Assembly: GCA_017443885.1 (NCBI GenBank)
Contig: JAFSXW010000020.1
Coordinates: forward strand, 1-7,778
Source: Clostridia bacterium
GTDB lineage: Bacteria; Bacillota; Clostridia; Christensenellales; UBA1242
Reading direction: 5' to 3'
Length of the DNA: 7,778 nt
Under the pieces are notes generated by a model that saw nothing but the letters and a program-made list of their open reading frames with translations, was not told the origin of the DNA and ran no database searches. This document shows positions 1 through 6,433 of the stretch, in pieces. The translations under genes and the position numbers were made by a program. The stretch's first letter is position 1, and every line of letters begins with the position of its first letter.

Positions 1-2118
1 GTAGGTTTCATTATCACTAGCAACACTTTTAATGCTATTTTTAGCGTTCACAAGGTTTTCGTTATTATTAAAAGCTGGTTTTATGTTTAACGAATTTTGC
101 AAATTTTGTTGCCTTGCCTGTGCAACAGTTTCAGTTTTTTCTGGTCTAGATAATGTTGATTCCATCGCATAAATATTATCGCCTTTTTGATAAATAGTGA
201 TAAAGCCATCTGCCTTTTTAACAAAAAAGTAGTTATTAATTCCACTAACAACAGCTTCGCCATTAATTTTATACATTGTGTAATTGCCACTCGAGCCCGC
301 AAAATAAAGACTCATGCCACGGCTTAAAGCAAAATCGAAATAATTGATATCTGTTGGTGTTATGCCAACATCGCCAAATCTTTTATAACCTGCTTTATTA
401 TTGGTGTGAATTTGCGTGTAGCCATTATTTAATTCATAAACAAAGTTGCTAACTATGCTAGCCTCTTTTGTTGTGGCTCTAACCATATCAACTTCACTTG
501 TTATTTGTGTGCGAACCAAATAATATCCATTTATAACAGGCGAGATATTTGAATATGAACCTTTATCGATAATATTGCCATTATAATCTGCAATTCCAAT
601 ATCCGAGCCAGAAATAAAAGAAAAGTAATTTTCAGCAAAACTATTGCTAGTTACCCTGCAAGTTTCTATATCAAAATTGCCAAAATCCAATTTTTTGCCT
701 TGAAAATCAATTGGTGTTATTTTATAGCGAACAACATTAGTTGATGCACTCACATCTTTAAGGCACAATAATTTTTCATTAACATAAGCCAAAATTTCAC
801 CGTAGTCACGGTAATTGTATTCCACCACACTCTCTAAATTAGAAGATTGTAAATACCTTGCCACAACCTCGCTTGTTTCTAACCCGCTATTGTTATATTG
901 AATTTTATAATCATTTTCAGCAAAAATTTTTGTGCCAACCAAAAGCACAAATCCATCTAATTTGCTTTCTTTAATTTCAATAAATTCATTTTTATAAGAA
1001 ATGTTTTTAACCAGCGCCCCATTTGCCGTGTTAATAACGCTACATTCTTGAATAACGGGCTTAAATTTATTGTTATCTCTTGCAATATTTATAGTTGGCA
1101 CATCTTCCTCGGTTGCAAAAGATAATTTATTAATAAAAACTTTATTCTCGCTAATTAAAGTTAGATTATATTCTTCAACAGAATAATACTTTGTTTCTCC
1201 AACATAATAATCATAAATATCATCATCAATTAATGCAGTAAGTTTGCCATAAACTAAAGGATAATCGAATTTATAGCCATCTAATTCAGAAGTGCTAGAT
1301 GTTGAAATTATATTTTCTTTTGTGATAGCAGCATCAAGAGAGTTTGCATTTAATTTATAAACAACCGATTTTTTATTCGTTTTTATTGCAAAATAATTAA
1401 AAGATAAAGAATAATCTAAAATAACTTCCCCACTAGCAAGTTTATTTTCTGCAGAAAAATCATAAAACTCACCACTAGTTAAATTTAACATCTTAAATTT
1501 ATAAGATGTGCTATGCAAAGAATCAGAATAAGTGGTTTCATAAATCTGGATAAAATATCCATTTACAAAACTATATCTAATTGTGTAAGTTAAATTATCA
1601 CTCGCATCCAAAAACGCATTAAAATCATTAAATGAAAAAGAAACAGAACCAACCCTTTCTTTTGTTTCTAAATTTATTATAAACGCATCACTATAATCAC
1701 TTAGATTATTGCTAACTAATGCATATTTATCATAAACCTCAAAAACACGGGTGTATAACGAATCGCCACTGCCTTCTATTTGTTCTAATTCGCCATCACT
1801 AATTTTATAAATTGCCATAGTGTCTGTTGCGCCAACAACTTTTTTGGCAACCACATAATCGCCCACAACATCGTAAATATTATATAACGAACCAACATCA
1901 CTTGCAGACACCAAAGAAACAGGCTCAGTTGTTTTAAGCGTCTGCATACCATTTTCAATGCTTGTTATAAAATCCTTTTCTTCCTCTGTGTAGGTAGGAT
2001 TAATTGGCAATGGTTCAGCTGGTTTTTTATTTAGTAAAAAAATAGCACCAAAAGCCACAGCGCTAATCACAACCACGCTCACCAAAAAGAACAATAAACT
2101 TCTTGTTATTTTCTTCAT
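1..2118 (-). CDS. Membrane-anchored extracytoplasmic beta-repeat (propeller-like) protein, partial
   Basis: The frame starts at ATG 2118-2116 and runs 706 codons with no stop to the left edge, so the C-terminus lies outside the window. A good ribosome site (GAGGG, 2126-2130, 7 nt spacing) supports the start. Residues 1-6 are basic (MKKITR); residues 8-29 form one hydrophobic helix, followed by a Lys/Pro-rich linker (NKKPAEPLP). There is no lipobox cysteine, so an uncleaved signal anchor with the bulk outside the cell is likely. Residues ~65-655 are rich in Tyr, Val, Ile, Asp and Asn and repeat a loose pattern of Asn/Asp-Gly-Tyr plus a hydrophobic strand: GDYVV (86-90), NGYFI (186-190), DGFVL (388-392), NGYYL (530-534), NNYFF (628-632), each followed by a second strand. 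This resembles beta-propeller blades, but that is inference. Residues ~658-706 are a Gln/Asn-rich low-complexity tail. Only three cysteines are seen (359, 452, 487). I do not recognise a named family. The reading frame is certain; function is unknown. Confidence 0.88.
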   Translation of the reverse strand, partial: MKKITRSLLFFLVSVVVISAVAFGAIFLLNKKPAEPLPINPTYTEEEKDFITSIENGMQTLKTTEPVSLVSASDVGSLYNIYDVVGDYVVAKKVVGATDTMAIYKISDGELEQIEGSGDSLYTRVFEVYDKYALVSNNLSDYSDAFIINLETKERVGSVSFSFNDFNAFLDASDNLTYTIRYSFVNGYFIQIYETTYSDSLHSTSYKFKMLNLTSGEFYDFSAENKLASGEVILDYSLSFNYFAIKTNKKSVVYKLNANSLDAAITKENIISTSSTSELDGYKFDYPLVYGKLTALIDDDIYDYYVGETKYYSVEEYNLTLISENKVFINKLSFATEEDVPTINIARDNNKFKPVIQECSVINTANGALVKNISYKNEFIEIKESKLDGFVLLVGTKIFAENDYKIQYNNSGLETSEVVARYLQSSNLESVVEYNYRDYGEILAYVNEKLLCLKDVSASTNVVRYKITPIDFQGKKLDFGNFDIETCRVTSNSFAENYFSFISGSDIGIADYNGNIIDKGSYSNISPVINGYYLVRTQITSEVDMVRATTKEASIVSNFVYELNNGYTQIHTNNKAGYKRFGDVGITPTDINYFDFALSRGMSLYFAGSSGNYTMYKINGEAVVSGINNYFFVKKADGFITIYQKGDNIYAMESTLSRPEKTETVAQARQQNLQNSLNIKPAFNNNENLVNAKNSIKSVASDNETY

Positions 2119-2175
2119 AAATGTTCCCTCTTAGTTTATCCAAAATTTGTTATATATATTATATATTAAAATAAA

Positions 2176-2184
2176 ATAATATCA
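2176..2184 (-). promoter_or_regulatory. Candidate extended -10 promoter for the membrane-anchored protein
   Basis: On the minus strand this reads TGATATTAT, an extended -10 element, and it would give a leader of about 50 nt before the ATG at 2118. No convincing -35 hexamer lies 17 nt upstream. A second -10-like TATAAT lies at 2207-2212, also without a clear -35. In such AT-rich sequence either may be chance. Confidence 0.3.
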
Positions 2185-2300
2185 AAATAAAATGCGGTGT
2201 TTTTCTATTATAAAACAAAAAGCAATATGTAAAATTTAAGTTAGTTTTAAGAATTAATTACATTTTAAAAACAACATCTTCACAAAAATTTTCTATCTAT

Positions 2301-2375
2301 TTTTTGCAGTTTTTATTAATTATTTTTAAAAATATTTATAAATTTTAATAATTTATATATGTTTTTGCAGTTTTT
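2301..2375. repeat. Two 14-bp direct repeats flanking an 8-bp dyad
   Basis: TTTTTGCAGTTTTT occurs exactly at 2301-2314 and again at 2362-2375, 61 nt apart, about six helical turns. Between them TATAAATT (2337-2344) and AATTTATA (2350-2357) form an inverted repeat. The GCAG core is notable because the surroundings are nearly pure A/T. The arrangement could be a pair of regulator-binding sites, but no family is recognised. Confidence 0.4.
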
Positions 2376-2591
2376 TAAACACGCAAAAATAATATAGAAA
2401 AGTATTTTTATTATAAATAAATTAATAAAAACCATATAAAATAAAAAAAGTTTTTATACTATCTAAAAAAAACAATATCAAAAAGTAAAAAATATTATAA
2501 CTGTTTTTTCTGAAGAAATATATTGCATTTTTCACTTACTTTTATATTTATAAATGCAACCCTTTATGTAAAACAATATAAAAACAACAAT

Positions 2592-2617
2592 AAAAAAAGC
2601 ACTAAATTTTAGTGCTT
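2592..2617 (-). terminator. Intrinsic terminator after the zinc-ribbon gene (end of dnaG-rpoD operon)
   Basis: On the minus strand an AGCACTAAA / TTTAGTGCT stem (2598-2616, extended by an A-T pair at 2597/2617) is followed directly by a run of T (plus-strand A run 2592-2597). It begins 38 nt after the zinc-ribbon stop codon. There is no T-tract on the other side, so it acts for leftward transcription only. It cleanly closes the operon. Confidence 0.85.
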
Positions 2618-2654
2618 AAAATAATAAAACTTGGGATTGTGTTTTTAGTTTTTA

Positions 2655-3341
2655 TTAAATTTTATAGATATATCTTCCGCAGTTTTCACATTCGATATAA
2701 TGATTGGTTTCTAACTCTTTAATTTTTCCAACTGGAACTTCCATATGGCAACCACCACATCTGCTATTAGTAAAAGGCACAAATATTGGAAATATTTTGC
2801 CTTCACTTTTAGATTGATATTTTGCCATCATATCAGGTTTTACTTTTTTCTTTTGAGCCTGAAGTTCTTTTAAAAGAGTTTCAATTTGGGGTTCAATTTG
2901 TTGTTTAGCCTTTTCATATTCTTGTTTATAAAATATAAGATTTGACTTTGCTGTTTTTGCATTTTTCATTAGTTGTTCAAAATCTTTATTAATTGAAACA
3001 AGTTTGTTTTGGATATTTGTTAACTCTCTTTCAATTTTAGATAACACTTCTGCTAATTTTGTGGCTTCTTCTTCATTTTGTAAAAGTTCATCCTCTGTGT
3101 TATTAGAAGCTTTTAAAATCTTTTCAATTTTCTCCACAACTTTTTCTTGCTCTTGCTTTAGCTTATTTATCATTTGCAATGTTTTTGATGCAGATTCATC
3201 AAGCACTATAATTTTAGATTGACTATCTCTCATATATTGTTGCATTTGATTTGCTTTTGCTCGATTTTCATTATTTTGCAATTCTGCATTTCTTTTTCTT
3301 AATTTACTATCAAGCTCCTGATATTTTAATAATTCTTGCAT
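2655..3341 (-). CDS. Coiled-coil protein with C-terminal C4-type zinc ribbon
   Basis: The 228-residue product is a long charged alpha-helical hairpin (residues ~1-170, rich in Lys, Glu and Gln, coiled-coil-like) followed by a short C-terminal domain with paired cysteines: CGGC (195-198) and CENC (218-221). These four cysteines fit the C4 zinc-ribbon family (zf-RING_7, formerly DUF164). Family length and layout match HP0958 of Helicobacter, which binds RpoN and flaA mRNA, and chlamydial CT398, which binds sigma-54; in Bacillota the role is not settled. The ATG start has a strong ribosome site (AAGGAG, 3348-3353, 6 nt spacing). The gene follows rpoD by 56 nt with no terminator between, so it is probably co-transcribed with dnaG and rpoD. 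Family assignment is secure; nucleic-acid binding or a sigma-related role is inference from relatives and position. Confidence 0.88.
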   Translation of the reverse strand: MQELLKYQELDSKLRKRNAELQNNENRAKANQMQQYMRDSQSKIIVLDESASKTLQMINKLKQEQEKVVEKIEKILKASNNTEDELLQNEEEATKLAEVLSKIERELTNIQNKLVSINKDFEQLMKNAKTAKSNLIFYKQEYEKAKQQIEPQIETLLKELQAQKKKVKPDMMAKYQSKSEGKIFPIFVPFTNSRCGGCHMEVPVGKIKELETNHYIECENCGRYIYKI

Positions 3342-3397
3342 AATCTTCTCCTTTTTTATTGCTTTTTATAGTTAATTGCTTGTTATTTTGAGTTTTT

Positions 3398-4450
3398 TTA
3401 ATTACCTAAAAAATCTTTTAGTTTTTTGCTTCTAGATGGATGTTTCAATTTTTTAAGAGCTTTTGCTTCAATCTGCCTAATGCGTTCACGCGTAACATTA
3501 AACTCTCTACCAACTTCTTCAAGTGTTCTAGGGTGACCATCATCAATGCCGTATCTTAGCATAATAACTTTTTGTTCACGAGGCGTTAAAGTGTTTAAAA
3601 CATCTAATAATTGTTCTTTAAGCATTAAAATTGTTGCACTATCACTAGGGTTCACAGCGTTTTCATCTTGAATAAAAGTTCCAAGGTTGCTATCTTCTTC
3701 TTCACCAACTGGAGTGTCTAGTGAAATTGTGTCTTGGCTAATTTTTTGAATTTCGCAAACTTTTTCTTCACTAATACCCATTTCTTTGGCTATTTCTTCA
3801 GTTGTTGGTTCTCTGCCCAATTCTTGCACAAGTTGTTTAACAACTCTGCTTAATTTATTTATTGTTTCATACATATGAACAGGGATTCTTATAGTTCTTG
3901 CTTGATCGGCAATCGCACGAGTGATGCTTTGTTTAATCCACCATGTTGCATAAGTTGAAAAACGATAACCTTTGGTGTAATCAAATTTTTCAACAGCCTT
4001 CATTAAGCCAAAGTTGCCTTCCTGAATTAAATCTAGGAAAAGCATTCCACGACCAACATATCTTTTTGCAATAGAAACAACGAGCCTTAGGTTGCTTTCG
4101 CTAAGTTTATGCTTTGCTTCTTCATCACCTTCTGCCATACGCTTAGCAAGTTCTATTTCTTCTTCCTGCTTTAAAAGAGGCACTTTGCCTATATCTTTCA
4201 AATACATTTTCACTGGATCATCAACATTAACTTGGTTTGCAAGTTTTTCTAATTCCTCATCATTTTCCATTAATGTTGTTTCAACAATTTCAATTCCTGC
4301 TTCACTAAATTTTTGCAAAATTTCATCTATTTCTTCTGTGTTTAGTTTTGCAAATCTTTCGCTAACTTCTTCAATCGTGATACTGCCTTTTTTCTTGGCT
4401 TTTTCTATCATTCTATTTAGTTCTTGTTCTACTTTTTCTTTCTTTATCAT
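3398..4450 (-). CDS. rpoD: RNA polymerase primary sigma factor (sigma-70/SigA)
   Basis: This is the housekeeping sigma factor, which directs core RNA polymerase to -10/-35 promoters. At 350 residues it has the usual Firmicutes size, without the large insert after region 1.2 found in E. coli. Residues 1-70 form the acidic region 1.1-like domain; region 1.2 starts near DDPVKMYLKDIG (77-88); region 2.1-2.3 includes NLRLVVSIAKRY (120-131) and the FDYTKGYRFSTYATWWI stretch (156-172); region 2.4, the -10 reader, follows to about 193. Region 3 spans ~195-275. Region 4.2 carries the helix-turn-helix (308-340) with the hallmark VTRERIRQIEAKALKKL. The ATG lies inside the end of dnaG as an ATGA overlap, with a ribosome site (AAGGTGG, 4455-4461) inside dnaG, indicating translational coupling. 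All conserved blocks are intact. Confidence 0.98.
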   Translation of the reverse strand: MIKKEKVEQELNRMIEKAKKKGSITIEEVSERFAKLNTEEIDEILQKFSEAGIEIVETTLMENDEELEKLANQVNVDDPVKMYLKDIGKVPLLKQEEEIELAKRMAEGDEEAKHKLSESNLRLVVSIAKRYVGRGMLFLDLIQEGNFGLMKAVEKFDYTKGYRFSTYATWWIKQSITRAIADQARTIRIPVHMYETINKLSRVVKQLVQELGREPTTEEIAKEMGISEEKVCEIQKISQDTISLDTPVGEEEDSNLGTFIQDENAVNPSDSATILMLKEQLLDVLNTLTPREQKVIMLRYGIDDGHPRTLEEVGREFNVTRERIRQIEAKALKKLKHPSRSKKLKDFLGN

Positions 4451-6273
4451 AAATCCACCTTCTTAAGCTTTATTTTACTCACAATATCTGCAATTTCAGT
4501 TATTATTTTCTTTCTTTCAGTGTTATCTTGTTCTTCTAAAAGTTGCTTATTTAAAAACTCCAAGCGAGAATCTAAATATCCTTTGTAAATAATCCAAAGT
4601 GAATCTTTAAAATATTTTGCTTCACTTTCTTCATCTCCATAGGCCATTTCATAATTTAAAACTTCGCTGAATAATTCTTCATGCCGGCCATATAATTTTT
4701 CTCTGCAACTTTCTATCATTTGCTTTGTTGAAACACTGTTTTTACTTTCCTCTATTGCTCTTGCAATATCAACATATTCTTCACCAACAAAAATGAATGA
4801 AATATCGTTATTAAAATGAGCAAATGGCTTTAAATGCATCATGCACGAAAGCACAAATTTTTGTGCTTTTAAAGACGCACTATCAATAGTGTCAACTGCT
4901 TGCCTTGTGTATTCTTCTTTAATAACAGGCGTTTTTAAAGCAGGCGAAACTCCTGATAATTGCCTTTTTAAAAAATCAACATTAGTGTTACTAACTTCAC
5001 TGACAACATCAATATAAACCTCTCGCTCAACATCACTAGGAATTTCTCTTAAAACTTCAAGAGCATTTTCTATGTATTTGCTTTTGCCATCTTTTGTTGA
5101 TAAATCACTCTGTTTTCTCACTAATTCTAGTTTAAAATCTAGCAGAGGCAATGCTTCTTTTAAAAGTTTTATATAGGCATCTTTGCCTTGTTTATTAATA
5201 ACATCATCTGGGTCTAGACCTTCTGGAAGGCTAACAACTTTCACATTTAGGCCATTTTCTTTAAGAATTTCTAGCCCCCTTATCGTTGCCTTTTGGCCAG
5301 CAAAATCGCCATCATAACAAATTAACACATTGTCTGTGAATCGCTTTATTAGTTTTGCTTGGTTTTCTGTAAGTGCGGTTCCCATGCTTGCCACAGCTGT
5401 TGTGAAACCTGCTTTATGCAGGCTAACTACATCCATCTGACCTTCAACAATTATTAAATATTTAATAGGGTCTTGCGGATTATCTTGTTTATGCTTTTTC
5501 ACAAGATTTATTCCATATAATGTTTTGCCTTTTGAAAACAGCATTGTTTCAGCAGTGTTAATGTATTTGGCAAAATCAACTTTTTTTTCTAACACCCTGC
5601 CACAAAAACCTATCACATTTCCCATAATATCTATTAGTGGAAAAACTAGCCTTTTGCCAACCGAATCATACATTTCGCCCCTATCATTTAGTTTAGCAAC
5701 ACCGCTATCTAGAATTTCCTTTTCAGAAAAGCCTTCACTTTTAAGGTAACTTATAATTTCAGTGTAATCAATTGAAGCTCCAAGCCCAAACTTTGCCGCA
5801 ATCTCTCTAGACACATGCCTTTGATTTACTAAATAATTTAAAGCTTCTGGATTTTTCCCTTCAAATAAATTTTTATTATAATGCTTTGCAGCCGATTTCA
5901 TTAAAGCTATAAGCCTATCTTTATGCTTTTTCTTTTCAGCAATATCTTCCTTAAGATTTCTGTTATTATCGCTAAAAGATGGCACCTGCATATTAACTTT
6001 TTCTGCTAAAATGGAAACAGCACCCATATAGTCCACCGATTCCATTTCCATAACAAATTTAATAACATCTCCACCAACTTTACACCCAAAGCAATGATAA
6101 AATTGGTCAACTTCATTCACAGCAAAAGAAGGCGTTTTTTCACCATGAAATGGACACCTTGCCCAATAAGTTCGCCCCTTCCTTTCAAGCGGAATATACG
6201 AGCCTATAACACCCACGATATCATTTTTCGCCTTTAACTCTTCTATAAACTTGCTAAATTCAGTGTTTTCCAA
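4447..6273 (-). CDS. dnaG: DNA primase
   Basis: DnaG makes the short RNA primers for Okazaki fragments and replication start, working with the replicative helicase. The 608 residues show all three domains: an N-terminal CHC2 zinc-binding domain with C40, H43, C61 and C64 (ARCPFHGEKTPSF and FYHCFGCKVGGD); the catalytic core with RLVFPLID (208-215), the GFCGR motif (222-226) and KYINTAET (236-243), leading into a Toprim fold with EGQMD (E277, D281) and the metal-binding DGD (D321, D323); and a C-terminal helicase-binding region (~455-608), poorly conserved as usual. The start is TTG at 6273-6271, chosen because GAAGAAGG (6280-6287) sits 6 nt upstream and the family's N-terminal helix begins right there; the first in-frame ATG would lose the zinc domain. 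It overlaps rpoD by 4 nt. A weak TTTAAC-17 nt-TATTTT promoter candidate lies at 6316-6344. Confidence 0.97.
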   Translation of the reverse strand: MENTEFSKFIEELKAKNDIVGVIGSYIPLERKGRTYWARCPFHGEKTPSFAVNEVDQFYHCFGCKVGGDVIKFVMEMESVDYMGAVSILAEKVNMQVPSFSDNNRNLKEDIAEKKKHKDRLIALMKSAAKHYNKNLFEGKNPEALNYLVNQRHVSREIAAKFGLGASIDYTEIISYLKSEGFSEKEILDSGVAKLNDRGEMYDSVGKRLVFPLIDIMGNVIGFCGRVLEKKVDFAKYINTAETMLFSKGKTLYGINLVKKHKQDNPQDPIKYLIIVEGQMDVVSLHKAGFTTAVASMGTALTENQAKLIKRFTDNVLICYDGDFAGQKATIRGLEILKENGLNVKVVSLPEGLDPDDVINKQGKDAYIKLLKEALPLLDFKLELVRKQSDLSTKDGKSKYIENALEVLREIPSDVEREVYIDVVSEVSNTNVDFLKRQLSGVSPALKTPVIKEEYTRQAVDTIDSASLKAQKFVLSCMMHLKPFAHFNNDISFIFVGEEYVDIARAIEESKNSVSTKQMIESCREKLYGRHEELFSEVLNYEMAYGDEESEAKYFKDSLWIIYKGYLDSRLEFLNKQLLEEQDNTERKKIITEIADIVSKIKLKKVDL

Positions 6274-6279
6274 ATAAAA

Positions 6280-6287
6280 CCTTCTTC
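6280..6287 (-). promoter_or_regulatory. Ribosome binding site that sets the TTG start of dnaG
   Basis: The minus strand reads GAAGAAGG six nucleotides before TTG at 6273. No ATG or GTG in frame lies near it, so this site decides the unusual start codon. Confidence 0.7.
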
Positions 6288-6294
6288 ACTTTAA

Positions 6295-6338
6295 TAAAAA
6301 TAGTAAATTTTGCATAAAATAATAATTTACTATTTTTA
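6295..6338. repeat. Perfect 15-bp inverted repeat in the dnaG leader
   Basis: TAAAAATAGTAAATT (6295-6309) is matched exactly by AATTTACTATTTTTA (6324-6338), with a 14-nt loop. It ends 21 nt upstream of the dnaG start, just before the ribosome site. On the minus strand it directly abuts a weak TTTAAC (6339-6344) and covers the TATTTT (6316-6321) 17 nt downstream of it. It could be an operator overlapping a dnaG promoter, or a leader hairpin. It is AT-only apart from one G-C pair, so as RNA it would be weak. Confidence 0.5.
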
Positions 6339-6344
6339 GTTAAA
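6316..6344 (-). promoter_or_regulatory. Weak promoter candidate for dnaG-rpoD operon
   Basis: TTTAAC (6339-6344) and TATTTT (6316-6321) are spaced 17 nt on the minus strand, each matching the sigma-70 consensus at four of six positions. A promoter is expected here because a terminator hairpin separates dnaG from the gene upstream, but the exact site is uncertain in such AT-rich DNA. Confidence 0.22.
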
Positions 6345-6380
6345 CACTTTATTATTCGCCAAAAATTTTAAATTCCCTTT

Positions 6381-6429
6381 ATTATTTTAAAAATATTTTT
6401 TTAAAATAATTGCCCGCTTTATGCGGGCA
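6381..6429 (-). terminator. Intrinsic terminator after the 315-residue gene
   Basis: Just after the TAA stop at 6434-6436, the minus strand forms TGCCCGC - ATAAA - GCGGGCA (6411-6429), a 7-bp GC-rich stem that stands out from AT-rich surroundings, followed by ATTATTTT and a further T-rich stretch. The tail itself (6381-6410) is a second perfect AT-only inverted repeat of 13 bp (ATTATTTTAAAAA with its complement, 4-nt loop). The T-tract is interrupted, so termination may be partial and some transcripts may run on into dnaG. Confidence 0.65.
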
Positions 6430-6433
6430 TAAA

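Larger units (their letters stand above)
2119..2591. other. Extremely AT-rich non-coding spacer with short repeats
   Basis: This stretch of about 470 nt separates the terminator of the dnaG-rpoD operon from the start of the membrane-anchored protein. I see no credible gene: the longest start-to-stop frames are about 15 codons and lack a ribosome site. It holds the promoter region of the gene to the left, two 14-bp direct repeats (2301-2314 and 2362-2375) and an AT dyad between them (2337-2344 with 2350-2357). Nothing else stands out. Confidence 0.6.

Noticed and set aside
87..302. A 71-codon minus-strand frame with an ATG
   Set aside because: It lies wholly inside the 706-codon membrane-anchored protein frame on the same strand in another phase, has a low-complexity Lys/Leu/Ile composition and no ribosome site; it is a shadow.
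2192..2239. A 15-residue plus-strand frame in the AT-rich spacer
   Set aside because: There is no ribosome site or promoter and it is too short to support; all neighbours are on the other strand.
2301..2375. Repeat pair considered as a CRISPR remnant
   Set aside because: Only two 14-bp A/T-rich copies, a single interval of 47 nt, no cas gene in view; too short and simple for a CRISPR repeat.
3004..3222. A 72-codon Ser/Phe-rich plus-strand frame
   Set aside because: It is antisense to the Lys/Glu-rich coiled coil of the zinc-ribbon gene, which produces such frames by composition.
4092..4466. A 124-codon plus-strand frame opposite the rpoD start
   Set aside because: The Ser/Phe/Leu-rich translation is the usual antisense shadow of an acidic/lysine-rich gene; rpoD on the other strand is certain.
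5525..5749. A 74-codon plus-strand frame opposite dnaG
   Set aside because: It is antisense to the conserved primase core, with no ribosome site or recognisable domain.
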